Source of the DNA: Siphonodentalium dalli
Taxonomy: Eukaryota > Mollusca > Scaphopoda > Gadilida > Siphonodentaliidae
DNA: 64,000 nucleotides
Direction of reading: 5' to 3'
Assembly (NCBI GenBank): GCA_032622095.1
Contig: CP136066.1
Location: forward strand, 230,952,961 to 231,016,960
Position numbers and translations under genes: made by a program. How positions within the stretch are numbered: the first letter of the stretch is position 1; the number at the start of each line of letters is the position of its first letter. This document shows positions 24,640-37,358 of the stretch, piece after piece. The notes beneath the pieces were generated by a model. The model had not been told where the DNA came from, made no database searches, and saw only the letters and a program-made list of their open reading frames with translations.

Positions 24640-26668
24640 TGTGAAATTTGAACGCCCAAACTCCTTAAAATGATATGGAGATGGCCTGGGTGCCTATATA
24701 TAAATTATAGGTGGATATCGGTGAATAGCAATCTTATCAATGATAGTGTATATCCTCTCGCCACACGTGACCCAAACGACACCAAATGTGATTTAATTCA
24801 TCGTATCATTAGAGAAGAACGTGTATCAATTTGGTGGAAATTAGTGCTAAATATATTTGTATCAGCTTTGGTGCAACTGCCATCCTCATGCATGAATTTT
24901 ACGGCGCCACTTTTGACATATTTAAACCACGTCCATTAGACTCATGGATGCATGATATACTGGAGATGATTATATATAGGTTTGGTGGTAATCAGCAACT
25001 AAACAAATTCTTAGAATAGTTATGACCCCCCCCCCCCCCCACATCTCTCACCCAAACGGCAGCAATTTTGGCGTCTTTAAATCACACGATTATATTCCTC
25101 GTATCATAGAGAAGAATGATATGTCAATTTGGTGGAAATCTGCGCTAAAAATAGTTTATTAAATCAATTGTTGATTATGTATGCGTTTGTTGGAAATCGG
25201 CGAGAAAATAATTTCACCATATGTTTTTAATTTTGCCGACCTCCCCCTTTTCTTCTCCTGACACCAACAGCGTCACTTTAGAAAATATTAACCCGCACCA
25301 TTAGCTTCCTCGTAAAAAGTTACCCCTCTTAGAACGCCTTGGTGCCATCTCGATTGCACACCGTGAAGTTATATACAGAACGCATGCAGACAGACAGAAA
25401 GACAGACAACACGATTTGATTTCTCGTATCATTTGAGAAGAACGTGTTTGAATTTGATGGTAATTGGTACTAAAAATATTTGTTAGCAGTTTTGGTGACC
25501 CTCCCGTCCCTATTTTGGACTCAAGCGGTGCATTTTTGGCACCGTTAAACCACACACTTAGACTCATTAGAGATTATAGATGCATATATATAAAATTGGT
25601 GAAAATTGGCGAGTATACAAATTCAAGGTCCCCATATCTCTCACTCAGAGGGCACCAAGTTGGTGTATCTAAACCACACGATAAGATTCCTCGTATCACG
25701 GACCAGAATATGTATCAATCTGGTGGAAATCGGCGCTAAACATATTGTTATTATGTTTTGTGTCCCTCTCACCTCTATACACCACTTACTCAAATGACCC
25801 CACTTGTAACATCATTAAACCACACAATTACATTTATGATATCATGCAGATGATTATTTATAAGTTGGTGCTAATCGGCGACTAAACAAATTTTTATCAA
25901 ATTTGGCGAGTCCCCCTCCCCTCCCCATCACTCATCCAAACAGCACCAATATGGCGTCTTTAAATCACACGATTAGATTTCTCGTATCATGGATAAGAAC
26001 GTGTATCAATTTGGGGGAAATTGGCGCTAAAATATTGTGTATCAATTTCGGTGCCCCTCTTCCTTTCTGTGCACCCCTGACTCGAATGAGGCCACATTTG
26101 ACAGCTTTAAGCCACACCATTAGACTCCTCATACCATGGGGATGATTTTGTATAAGTGTGGTGGCCATCGGCTAAACCCATTCTTATCAAATTTAGTGCC
26201 CACCCCCCCCCCCCCCAATCTCTCACCCAACGACAACAATTTGGCGTTGTTAAATCGCACAATTAGATTCCTTGTATCATGAAGAAGAATATATATCAAT
26301 TTGTTGGAAATCGGTGCTAAAATTAGTTTGATCAATTTTGGTGCCCCTCTCCCCTTCCGTGCATCCCTGACTCGAACGACGCCACTTTTGCTATGTTTAA
26401 ACCACACCATTAGATTCTTCATATCATGGGGATGATTATAATTATGTAAGTTCGTGGCAATCGGCGACAAAAACAAATTCTGCCCCTCTCCATTTTCTGC
26501 CCCTGACAACAACTGCGTCACTTTAGAAAATTCAAACCCCCACCAATATCTTTCTCGTTAAAAGTTACCCCTAGTAGACCCCTTTGGTATCATCTAGATG
26601 GTCCCCTGTGAATTTCTATAGAACACAGACAGACAGACAGACATTCGCAAATATAGATATAGATGTGC
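24640..26668. repeat. Repeat family X, copy 2
   Basis: This is the same succession of alternating X phrases as at 14338-16022. It includes ACGTCCATTAGACTCATGGA, CACCGTGAAG, GCATGCAGACAGACAGAAAG and the closing CAGACAGACATTCGCAAATA. It extends further left than copy 1, which is cut at the satellite 1 boundary. C-runs at about 25027-25040 and 26204-26216 mark slippage-prone spots. The parallel order shows the two blocks derive from one multi-unit ancestor. Confidence 0.87.
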
Positions 26669-26965
26669 AGTGTCCCATATAAAAATGTACCTGGGTAAAT
26701 CTTGGTGTTTACCTAGGTATACCCCGGTACATATAGGTTTTACCCTGGTTCCACCCAGGTCACACCCAGGTTACACCCCGGTAAATCCGGGATTTATATA
26801 AATTTACCCAGGTGTTTTCTATATATGTTAGGTATAAACCCCAGTTTACCCGGGTTTTTACGGATTTACACCCAGGTATTTACACCAGGTATTTACACCC
26901 AGGTATTTACACCAGGGTTTCGCCCAGGTATTTACTACAGTGTTCACCCGGATATATATACACCT
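26669..26965. repeat. Y-like CCCAGGT minisatellite, diverged
   Basis: Units such as TTTACACCCAGGTATTTACA and ACCTGGGTAAATC follow directly after repeat X, as module Y follows X at 16023. The left part is in one orientation and most of the right part in the other, as in Y. The leader that Y carries elsewhere is missing. Confidence 0.75.
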
Positions 26966-26984
26966 GTGGTATTTTGTTAAACTG

Positions 26985-28790
26985 TATAATCTGCATTGAA
27001 GTCACCTTATTAACCCTTTCTATATTACAGCACCATTTGCGTGTAGTTACCTTATTAACCATTCTATATTAAATCATTAATTGACAGGTAGTTACCTTAT
27101 TAACCCTTTCTATACTAAGTAACATTGGTGAGTAGTTACAGTATTAACCCTTTCTATATTAAAGCACCATTGATGTGAAGTTACCTTATTAACCCTTTCT
27201 ATATTAAAATATCATTGATGTGTAGTTACAATGTTAACCCTTTCTATAGTATAGCATCATTGACGGGTAGTTGGCTCCTTAACTCTGTATATACAAAAGT
27301 ATCATTGTCGTATATGGTTACCTTATTAACCCTTTCTATACTAAGTACCGTTGGCGTGTAGTTACCTTATTAACCCTTTCTATATTAAAGCATTAATTGA
27401 CAGGTAGTTACCTTATTAACCCTTTCTGTACTAAGTATCATTGGTGAGTAGTTGCAGTATTAACCCTTTCTATATTAAAGCGCCATTGGCGGGTAGTTAC
27501 CTTATTAACCATTTATGTATTAAAGCATCATTGGCGTGTAGTTACCTTATTATAACCCTCTCTATATTAAAGCATCATTATTGCTGGGTAGTTATCTTAT
27601 TAACCCGTTCTATACTAAGTATCATTGGTGAGTAGTTAGTAGTTACAGTATTAACCATTTCTATATTAAAGCATCATTGACGTGAAGTTACCTTATTAAC
27701 CATTTCTGTATTAAAGCAGCATTGACATGTAGTTACCTTATTAGCCCTTTCTTTATTAAAATATCATTGACGTGTAGTTACCATGTTAACCCTTTCTATA
27801 TTAAAGCATCGTTGACGGGTAGTTGCCTAATTAACCCTCTATATACTAAAGTATCATTGTCGTGTAGTTATCTTACCAACCCTTTCTATACTAAGTATCA
27901 TTGGCGTGTAGTTACCTTATTAGCCTTTTCTATATTAAAGCATTAATTGACAGGTAGTTACATTAAACAACCCTTTCTATACTAAGTATCATTGGTGAGT
28001 AGTTACATTATAAACCATTTCTATATTAGAGCGCCATTGACGGGTAATTACCTTATTAACCATTTTTGTATCAAAGCATCATTGACGTGCAGTTACCATA
28101 TTATAACACTTTCTATATTAAAGCATCGTTGACTGATAGTTACCATATTAACCCTTTCTATATTAAAGCACCATTGGCGTGTAATTACCTTATTAACCCT
28201 TTCTACGTTGAAGCAATAATTGACAGGCAGTTACCTTATTAACCCTTTTTATAATAAGTAGCATTGGTGATTAGTTACATTATTAACCCTTTCTACAATA
28301 AAGCATCATTGACATGTAGTTATCATAGTAGCCAGTTCTATATTAAAGCATCATGGACGGTAGTTACCATATTAACCCTTTCTATATTAAAGCACTATTG
28401 GCGTGTAATTACCATATTAACCCTTTCTATATTAAAACATCATTGACGTGTAGTTACCCTATTAGCCCTTTCTATATTTAAGCATCATTGACGTGTAGAA
28501 CTTTATCTTATTAACCCTTTCTTTATTAAAGCATCATTGACATGTAGTTACCTTAGTAACCATTTCTACACTAAAGCATTATTGACGGGTAGTTAACTTA
28601 TTAACCCTTTCTATATTAAAGCATCATTGACAAGAAGTTAAATTATTAAACTTCTATAATAAGTATCATTGCCGTGTAGTTAGTTACCTTATAAAACCTT
28701 TCTATATTAAGACGTCGATCATTGACGGGTAGTTGTTACCTTATTACTCATTTATGTATTCAAGCATCATTGACGAGTAGTTACCTTATT
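26985..28790. repeat. 45-bp minisatellite, about 40 degenerate copies
   Basis: The consensus is CATTGACGTGTAGTTACCTT followed by ATTAACCCTTTCTATATTAAAG and CAT. Units vary by substitutions and small indels. Because 45 is a multiple of three, frames stay open across several units and give 60-74-codon ORFs with a 15-residue periodicity, for example at 27441, 27722 and 28264. These are repeat artefacts and there is no start context or splice pattern to support a protein. Confidence 0.92.
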
Positions 28791-29513
28791 ACTTGAAGTT
28801 TATTATGACAGTATGACAATACACTACCCCGGACAAATGAAGCAATATCATACTTTATCTAACAGCCTAGCTATAATTAGTGAACATTAAACTGACAAAC
28901 AGACAATTTTCAGGGCCATTATTTAATATTAAAGGGATACAAAATAAAGAGATTTCTAATTATCAGTAAGAATTATTCTCTAAGTGATACTTATTATTTC
29001 AAATAAATGATTGCATATACTATAGTAGACCATATACCAACAGGAAAATATTAGTGAATACAATTATTGTGTTTCAAAATTCGTTTCGTTTCGTTTTTGC
29101 AGCCAAATTACAATCTTAACTTTTAGTTATCGTTCTTCAAAATGAAGCGCGGAGATTTCGTTGTGGTATTTTGAGTTAATTTTGTCGCGAATCAACGCGG
29201 ATTGACAGAAGGAAATGGTGTATTGGCTACAAACGGATAAACTGCGGACTTATATATGATTCGCCGATTTCTCCCCATGGATGTGCGCAAATATCGAAAA
29301 AGACTGAATTTCATGTGACAAAAAATATTTCAATTCCCGGAACAGTAAGAATTAAGCTACGATAACGAAACGGATCAACTATAGTATTGAACAGTACCTC
29401 AGCTACCTGGCCATAACCAGAATATTGTCTCAAAATTGAATTTGTGGTACCGGTACAATCATGATGTAATGCCAGTGGCCTGCTCATAATGCACCTGTCC
29501 AGAAGAAGAAGAA
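28791..29513. other. Stretch without a recognised feature
   Basis: A short TTCGT run lies near 29082-29097. Nothing else is visible apart from sequence that may belong to the LINE fragment beginning at 29514. Confidence 0.5.
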
Positions 29514-30035
29514 TTGAGAAGTTTGAAGATCATGGACTACGCAGACACCATCTGGGACCCCTACCAAAAAAATCACATCGACAAGCTGGAAAGAATCCAG
29601 CGTAGAGCAGCTCGTTTCATTAAAAGAGACTATAAGAGCAAAGAAGATGGATATATGACCAAGATCCTCTACGAGCTAGATTTACCAACATTGCAGAAAC
29701 GGCGGAAAATAAATCGGCTGGGATTCATGAGTAAGGTGGTGGGCGGATTGGACCCGGCTATACCACCTAATCAATGCTTTACACCCGAAACAAGGCGTCT
29801 TAGATCGCAGAGCAAAGTTCTGACAGGCTACGTCACCAGCCAAATTCCTCGGCACCTAATTTAAAGGAACAACAGTCAGTGCTACGAGGCTATACCATAC
29901 ATGTACGTGTCAGCTCAGTTCGCTAATTCCACATTTGTTCGAACTATATGCGACTGGAATCAGCTGGAGGAATCCTTAATCCTACAACAACAGCCTGTGG
30001 ATTCCTTCAAGAGTGCGCTGAAGGAAAAGATCTGA
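29514..30035 (+). pseudogene. LINE ORF2 C-terminal fragment, 5'-truncated
   Basis: The translation shows the region after the RT domain of a CR1/L2/Jockey-like element: MDYADTIWDPYQKNHIDKLE, then IQRRAARFIKRDY, LYELDLPTLQKRRKINRLG and, after an in-frame TAA at 29862-29864, ICDWNQLEESL and VDSFKSALKE up to a TGA at 30033-30035. The frame is otherwise continuous across the stop. No RT catalytic box precedes it, which matches the 5' truncation usual for LINE copies. It covers the protein region that would follow the fragment at 18333-18693, but the two are separate, non-overlapping insertions and need not be the same subfamily. Confidence 0.88.
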
Positions 30036-30787
30036 GACTCTCTCGCCCGCTGCGAAATTACCATAATTGGGATCTGCAGCGTAACCATTCAGATTCAGAT
30101 TGATCCACGATAGTAAGGGGTCAGTACATGTAGTAAGTACTGATAGTGATAAGCCTGCTGTACAATAATACTACTTTTGCTGTTTTACTGGTCTTAACTG
30201 AGTACTGTGTCAATGTGACATTGTTAATTCAGTTCCACTCTAATGTACATTAACTGGCAATGATGCATCTGACGCTATTAAAGGCACCGGTAATCCCTAA
30301 ATACCAGGAGGACGCGGCGTAGAAACTTGGTACAACAGTTGTTACACGACAAAGAAAATTATCAACAAGCTTAGTGAGCGTCATCATCAAAATTAAAACA
30401 CGGCAATGGTAAATTGGTAATCCATACATACCAGGAGGACAAGGCATTGAAACTTGGGACAACAGTTGTTACACGGCAAAGAAATTTAAAACACACTGCA
30501 GATGAATGTTTATACATGTACTGTGCAGTCGAGATCACCTGGACTACAAATATTTAAGGATTATACTATTTGATGAGTAGATGCGTAGACTGATAAAAGA
30601 ATTAGAGACTCCATATTTACTCGGAAGATAACAGTATACGATGCCATACAGTTGTTCCATAACACCTCAACCTTTGGTGGATATTAACAGTAAAACTAAT
30701 GAAAATGATGAAAGCCAGACTCAACATCAAGACAACATGTGCATGCATAAGTGACGGTTCAATGATTTCGACTCCATCAGATGATAT
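30036..30787. other. Non-coding stretch with a partial 127-bp tandem duplication
   Basis: ACCAGGAGGAC and CAACAGTTGTTACACG occur at about 30303-30355 and again at about 30430-30475, an offset of 127 bp, so a segment of about 90 bp is duplicated with divergence. No coding content is visible. Confidence 0.6.
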
Positions 30788-30790
30788 TTA

Positions 30791-31168
30791 AGCGACACCA
30801 ATTTTTAAGTCTGGTTTACGATGTGGGGAGAAAAAAAGTAGATGCAGGAGGGGAAAAAATAAAAATAAAAAAGATTGTCCCCCCAATTTATATCAAGTAA
30901 ATCGTGGAATTTTACATAAATTTTACAAAAATTGTGAAAAAATGTTTTTGAATGACATTCTGTTCAAACCAAACAAGACATATCTTGTCATGAAATACAT
31001 GAAAATATGGATCTGTAAATGATCATAAGCAGAACCGGATGCGACAGCACATGAAAATCAGTACGCGTGTAAAATATTTTGGGACAAAAAAAGTTAAATT
31101 TTTTTTCATGAAATGGAAACAAAGTTGTAGGAGGTGGTCGTAAACCAGACTTAAAAATTGGTGTCGCC
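30791..31168 (+). mobile_element. Harbinger-like MITE, copy 1
   Basis: It begins (A)GCGACACCAATTTTTAAGTC and ends with the reverse complement, closing GGTGTCGCC; the inverted ends are about 33 bp. It is flanked by TTA on both sides (30788-30790 and 31169-31171). Three-base TWA target duplications are typical of PIF/Harbinger elements. The interior is non-coding. A second copy in the opposite orientation lies at 39373-39770. Confidence 0.83.
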
Positions 31169-31171
31169 TTA

Positions 31172-33285
31172 GGCTCATGTTAACACAGGATCACATATTC
31201 TCAAAATAATTGTCGAGACCCAAAAGTCACGTTGCGTCGACTAGTCGGTACCCGATATCAAAACTTTCAAACATAACATTGTACGGAAAATTCATTGTAC
31301 ATGGCGTACACTGATGACTGATGCAATGACGGTCTATTGCGTTGCGCATTTCCCTGCATACACACAAATTTATTTGGGAAATAATACTGTAAACATCTTG
31401 ATATTTATCCAACACACTGAATGTAATTATATAATTAGACATGTTGTGGATAATGATTAGATACACGATCATTTATATAGGTTTTAAATTTAATATCAGC
31501 GTTCAAGATTATTTCGTTTAGTCACGTGATCACAAATAAACCGGTGCCGAGCGGTGTCACTATAAAATGTTAATGTTCCGACTAAATACGCCCTATAGTA
31601 TAGGCTACGTTGTAGAATACGATAGCCAGTTCTTAATGTCAGTATCATTTATATACGGTAGCACCAATGACGTCACCTTAAGCGACCTTCACACAGCGTC
31701 GCATCATAATCCGACGGTGCGAGATCAATGGAAATATACACAGTGTCTGTATCAAAGCGGTCTCGGACAAACTACAAAGCTGCGTCAATCTTTGCCATCA
31801 TGTCTTTGACCTTAAACGATGAGTGAGACATTGTGTTGTCAATTTCATTCGTCCAATTAATAGTCGGGTCACCGGTCCGTGTGTGTCTATACTAGTAACA
31901 CTGTCAATTCCGTGTGCCACCAAACGTTATACTTACCATAACTTACGCTCAGTTAACACCGTTATGCCAGAATCGATCTTGAAAACGTTATACATGAAAC
32001 TAATACACTATATTCCGACTAGTCGACGGCAAAATTCAGAGTCAACGTTCTGACATTTCAGTGTCGTCTACGACTAATCGATTAATCGTTTCAACCCTAC
32101 TCAGTGAGACCATGTTGAAAATTACCATCAATGCAGTTCCAGTGTTGACGCAACGCGGTCATGTTACTTCAAACCAGTTGCAATGTTCCTTAGGCCAAAG
32201 AAAAAAGATACTATGTTTCCGTACATCGACCGACCCTAAAAATAACCCGCCGACCCTAAACATTTTATTGATATTTTGAGAAAAAGTCAAAATTTTCGCA
32301 ATTTTAATTTCCTGAGAGTGGATCTCCTGCCTGCTTTATGTCTTGTTTGGGACTTATGGAACACTATCAACAGACATGGTGGGTGTGTATCTGTATATAT
32401 ACATGTAAAGAGGTTATCACTGCATATATTAGGGGTATACACGTATGTAGCTACTGTTTCCAAAAACCAGGCATGCTCGGTGGGTGTACTGGCTACCCCC
32501 AGACAATGGGATGTAATCGTCACAATACATGTACGGTATAATGGCGGTATTATTGGTAAAATTCTTATAAAAAGTTAGTGACATCAATTTTGTACCAAGT
32601 TTATAGCCAAATTTATGAAAATGTGGTATTAGATATAATAAAAAAACATACGTAAGCATGAAGTAAGTTTGATTTTGTATCAATCTTAATGTATATTTCC
32701 ACTGTGTTGATCAAGTAATACTTTCCCCATGGCACGGGTTGGCATTTTATGTCACTTTGGTCGAGGTAGTTCAATATTTCTGCAGCTGGATAAAAAATAT
32801 CAAAATAAAATAAAATTAAAAAAAAATACATTAACATACAATCTTTTTTCTTTGGCCTTTAGCATGGTAATTCTAAAATAAATGTCAATGCAACTTACTC
32901 TCAGGCTCCAAATAAAAGTGCAGGCCCAAATAATAGTGCGGGGGGGGGGGATTCCATTGAAAGTTAATAAAAGTACAGACCCAAATAATAGTGCAGGGGG
33001 AACTCTGAGAAAAACATCAACTGTGGTTAACCAAATAATGTTTATAGCAGGTTCAAGTATACGAGTCAACATGTAGTACAGGTACATGTACATGTATGTA
33101 TCATGTGTGGTGTTTTTTTGGTTTGCCACATACTTGAATATGTACTCTTGAGTGCCTAATGTACGATTATTAAAATCGAGGTAAAATTCCCACCTGTACG
33201 ATCGTTATTTGGTCCTGTACGTTTATTAAATTAACCAAAAGAAATAATTCACCAATCTTAAATTGTGTTATTCATATAAGAAATG
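31172..33285. other. Stretch with no recognised gene
   Basis: Several ORFs of 60-109 codons on both strands show no known motif and mostly overlap one another. The phrase AATAAAAGTGCAGGCCCAAA with a following G-run occurs at about 32911-32955 and again, diverged, at about 32968-33005; a third copy lies at about 33728-33775 (AATAAACGTGCAGACCCAAA). This marks a small dispersed repeat. ACATGTACATGT runs lie near 33080. Confidence 0.5.
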
Positions 33286-33412
33286 AACGGCGGTTTCAAT
33301 GCGGTCATGGGGTTTTGACCGCGAGAAAAAATCAGCAAACTTCGGGGTTCATGCAGTGTTTGCTGATTTTTTTAACGCGGTCCAAACCCATGACCACGTT
33401 GAATCCGCCGTT
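33286..33412. mobile_element. Small foldback element, 127 bp
   Basis: AACGGCGGTTTCAATGCGGT and on to GATTTTT-type sequence is mirrored by AACGCGGTCC, CATGACCACGTTGAATCCGC and CGTT. The arms are about 55 bp, separated by a loop containing TTCGGGGTTCATGCAGT. No clear target duplication is visible. Confidence 0.75.
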
Positions 33413-34952
33413 TATTATTTATATTTATATACTTAAATTCATTATGAACTAGGATTGTATGTCTTTCCCATTATTTATTCATCTATTTAAACAAACGCAT
33501 GGAGTTCAGTTCAGACAGTTCGAATCCTTGTTTTTTGGAAAACCAAACATTTTGAGAATCCGTTCATGGAGAACGGAAGAAACGCAATTTCACAGTAAAG
33601 TATACACATATGACAAAATGTCTTGTTTAGCTAGTAACTAATGTAGACGTGTTGATAATTTATACATCTGAATCATATAGAAATCTTGAATTTGTGCTGA
33701 TTTAAATTTTCATAGCTTCAAAATGTTAATAAACGTGCAGACCCAAATAAGCACTGTGCAGGGGGGGGGATTTCCCAAGAAAAATAATAAACGTGGATGC
33801 AGCTGGTGCATGCATGTTTATTTGGAGCCCAAGAGTAAAGAGGTGGAGGTGAATGTTACATGTAAGTTGTTATTAACGAAATGGAACGATGCCTTTAATA
33901 GGTTCCACCAGCAATAAGTCGCGACTTCTTTATATTGGCCTGACAGATTGGTTTTTGTTGGCGTCATGCCTGTCGACCATTATGATGGCCACATATATTG
34001 TCATATAACAGCGATTTACGATCTGTCTTGTTGGCTCATAATATAAATTAAGAAAGTGGCCTTGTGTTCGTTCCTTGCGTAAAAAAATATTTTTTAGTAC
34101 AAACGTCCTCATTGATTGTGTCCCTCGACTCCTTGTGTAATTGGTCAAGTAATTAACTTACATGTATGTACATGTACAGACCACTCACAAATTTCTTAGA
34201 AAAGCGACCACATGTTCGAATCTACTTTGAGATTTTGGAGCAACGCATTTGTAAATGCGTTCATATTTTAAAACATTTACCTTCATTTATTCACAAACAA
34301 ATGTCTTGATGCAGGCCTTAAAATCCATCAGATTTTTTGCAATAATCAAAATGTTAGTGTTTCACTTTCTACAGGGAATCAAGACTTTTTACTAGAATCA
34401 AAATGAGAATCATGATTCTCAGATTCTGATTATAAAACAATTAATGTCAACAGTGTTTATTTATGTTTATTCCATTTTTAATGGAAAACTACATCATGAA
34501 TGTCCGATTCCGAACATATACATGTACACCAGGAGTGGGAAAATAACACAGAATTATTCAGATGTGAAATTGTGAATTTAAATTAAACAAAATTATAACT
34601 AAAATTGCAAAATACACTATCGTATCGTTATTTGGGTGTTCATACTAGTATACTTTTTCGGCGCAATGATCGGTAATTTCATTGCGACTGCGATTATTCC
34701 CAATGCAGTGCATTTAATTTAAATGCTGTCATTAAGGCATTTACAAAGTGGCGTGACACAATGCACCCTCAATGCATTTTAAATGCAACAACCGCATTTC
34801 ATTGATCCACGTTGTAAAGGACATTTATTTTTAGAATACATGTATGTACATGTATATAACCACAAGAATAAAGAACAAATCAACTGTTTTTATTACTTTG
34901 TAAACCTCTGATGTTTCGCATACAGTATACATTTGTATATTATAAACCATGT
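33413..34952. other. AT-rich stretch with no recognised gene
   Basis: It includes the third AATAAACGTGCAGACCCAAA motif near 33728, a short palindrome ACGCATTTGTAAATGCGT near 34244 and ACATGTA runs. ORFs are short and unrecognised. Confidence 0.5.
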
Positions 34953-34954
34953 TA

Positions 34955-35171
34955 CAGTAATTCTAGAGCTAATTAATCAACTTCTTAACTACAGCAGAAT
35001 TATGGGTAACTTTTCAGGATTTAGTCGGAAATATGGCTTGTTGCCATTCATCGGAAAGCTCTCACCGAGAGCTTTCCGATGAATGGCATCAACCCATATT
35101 TCCGACTAAATCCTGAAAAGTTACCCATAATTTTGCTGTAGTTAAGGAGTCGATTAATTAGAGCATTACTG
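34955..35171. mobile_element. Mariner-like palindromic MITE, copy 1
   Basis: It starts CAGTAATTCTAGAGC, ends GAGCATTACTG, and is flanked by TA on both sides (34953-34954, 35172-35173). The two arms of about 105 bp are nearly perfect inverted copies, meeting at GAAAGCTCTCACCGAGAGCT. CAGT ends with a TA target fit Tc1/mariner-derived MITEs. No transposase is present. Confidence 0.87.
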
Positions 35172-35173
35172 TA

Positions 35174-36652
35174 TATCCTCTATAACTGTTTATTCAACAT
35201 CACGTGCTGCAATCCATAAATGCGGTTCAGATTTCGATGTCCGGTTCAACATTATTATCATATGGTTCGATAGCAGAAATACTCAGTTTGGAATGTTATA
35301 CCATACAAGTTTTACGAGTTGCTCTTGCTCAAGAATGGATAAATTTATAAACCTGATTTTTGGAGCATTAGTTAGAATTATATTTTTGAACAAGAACACA
35401 CCACAAATATCGAACTGGACATCAAAAGCAGAACCGGATTGTACCGATTGCATAAACATAAGAAGTTGGTCACTGACCGACAATTGCTATTCTCTGGTGT
35501 GGTTTATAGGACTACCGTATGCAATGCAGACTTAAAAATAAAAATTCACATAAACATCGCATGAAGCGGTCTATCCACAAACTCAGGTATTCGGTAATTC
35601 CAAATGTATGAACTATCACCATGATATCCCGGTATATCATTGTCAGGACTGTTTGTACAAAAGGTTGTTATTCTACTATGCATAATTTTGCTATATCATT
35701 GTACTCGGACTGTATTGCAATGTAATATATCAGTACATGTACCGGTATACTGGGTGCACATTATATACATGTAGGCCTACTTTCACTTTAGTATGTGTCA
35801 TAAAAGACTCATTAAATTGGAAAAAAAAACATGTGTGAAAACAGAGAGAATACATGTACATGTGCCGGTACTATATACCTCTTTGTGTGCTGTACTACCG
35901 GTACTATTCATGTACATCTACTACACTACAATAAGAGAAATTTTAATTGATTCTGCTGCCATTGTGCCACATGCCTCAAACACGCCAAACAAGTATATGT
36001 AGCCAGGCCCACCAGTACCAGGCTACTAGTAAATGAAGTACTGAAAGTGTCACATCATTAATCGAGCCCAATCTTAGTTATACTAGTCTCTTGTGTAGTT
36101 TGGGTTACTATTAATAAGATATTTAATGAATGTTTGGAATGTATGGTAGAATTCTTACCTGGATCAACATATACCATGCACAACGCTGGTCATCATATCA
36201 TCACTGCTGTTGGCAGTAAACCGCTCATCGGGCTATAACAGTTAGAGTTTTCCATACCAGGGCTAATCTAATCAGTTAAAATTAGTCAATTTAGAGGGAA
36301 TACCAACCAGTGGAAGACGTACATGTATATTCAGATATCAGTTTTCGAGAAAAATTGAAAAAACCCATCTTAGTCGAGCGGACTTAGAATATCGGGGTAA
36401 ACTTAAATTTCATTCAGCAACACTTTCACAGCAGAATATAAAAATAGTACATTATAATCACTTACAGTACATGGACATGTAGCCCAAGTGCAGTGCTAGC
36501 CTATATTATATACTACCAAAACTTTTGGTCAGTTTCTCGATGACTGACACTTGTAAACGCTTGAACGGGTATATAGTACATGTACATGTGTACGTATGTG
36601 AATTAAAGATCTTATTAGTGACACAACAGGAGGCTAGACATACATGTGTAAC
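35174..36652. other. Stretch with no recognised gene
   Basis: An 80-codon plus ORF at 35293-35535 overlaps a 66-codon minus ORF, and neither has known motifs. ACATGTACATGT and ACCGGTA runs are frequent. I see no other structure. Confidence 0.5.
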
Positions 36653-36654
36653 TA

Positions 36655-36816
36655 CAGTAATGCTCTAATTAATCGACTTCTTAACCACAGCAGAATTACG
36701 GGTAACTCGGGGAGAGCTTTCCGATGAATGGCAACAAGCCATATATCCGACTAAATCCTGAAAAGTTACACATAATTCTGCTGTGGTTAAGGGGTCGATT
36801 TCTTAGGGCACTACTG
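36655..36816. mobile_element. Mariner-like palindromic MITE, copy 2
   Basis: Same family as 34955-35171: CAGTAATGCTCTAATTAATC at the left, CACTACTG at the right, and TA on both sides. The left arm lacks about 45 bp (TTTTCAGGATTTAGTCGG region) that the right arm keeps, so the palindrome is asymmetric. Confidence 0.85.
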
Positions 36817-37234
36817 TATCTGTTTTAGTGCACATCAAATGTATTTGTTGTCTTTCCTCTTGTAATTTGTCTTTGGTTGTGTTCGCCATTTCGATGGACA
36901 ACTACATGTACTGACATCAAATGACTGAAATGAGTCAAAATTTAGCAGTGCAGCCAATTATATAGATAAACAGAATTAAATAGCATCCAAATTCCAAATG
37001 AGCATAAATGATAAAACAAACTTTATTGAGCACTCTTTTAATACTAGTAATTACAGCTACAATGAAAGCACCTAATAAAAATTCTAAGTTTGGTAAAACT
37101 GTCTGTATACAAAGTTTATCTGGCCGTGATGAATAAAACCTATAAATGGGATCATATACATGTATGTTAGATATCATTACATGATTATTTGAAAACACAT
37201 ATCCGTATGGAAAACAAACTATTTTACCACTGGC

Positions 37235-37358
37235 CAAGTGGTCCTGCTAATATGCTAAGATGCTGGTGGTCCTGCTGAATTGCTATGATGCGGGTAGTGC
37301 AATTCATAGCAATTAAGCAGGACCCAACCGCATCATAGCACATTAGCAGGAACACTTG
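37235..37358. mobile_element. Foldback element, 124 bp
   Basis: CAAGTGGTCCTGCTAATATG and GGTCCTGCTGAATTGCTATG form one arm of about 54 bp. TAGCAATTAAGCAGGACCC and CATTAGCAGGAACACTTG form the other. The loop is only a few bases. Target duplication is not clear. Confidence 0.75.

Noticed and set aside
30791-31168. Host non-coding RNA suggested by the strong inverted ends
   Set aside because: The inverted ends and TTA flanks are fully explained as a MITE with a second copy at 39373.
33459-33545. Possible tRNA, from the GTTCGAATCC box near 33517
   Set aside because: No matching A box or acceptor and anticodon stems upstream at tRNA spacing.
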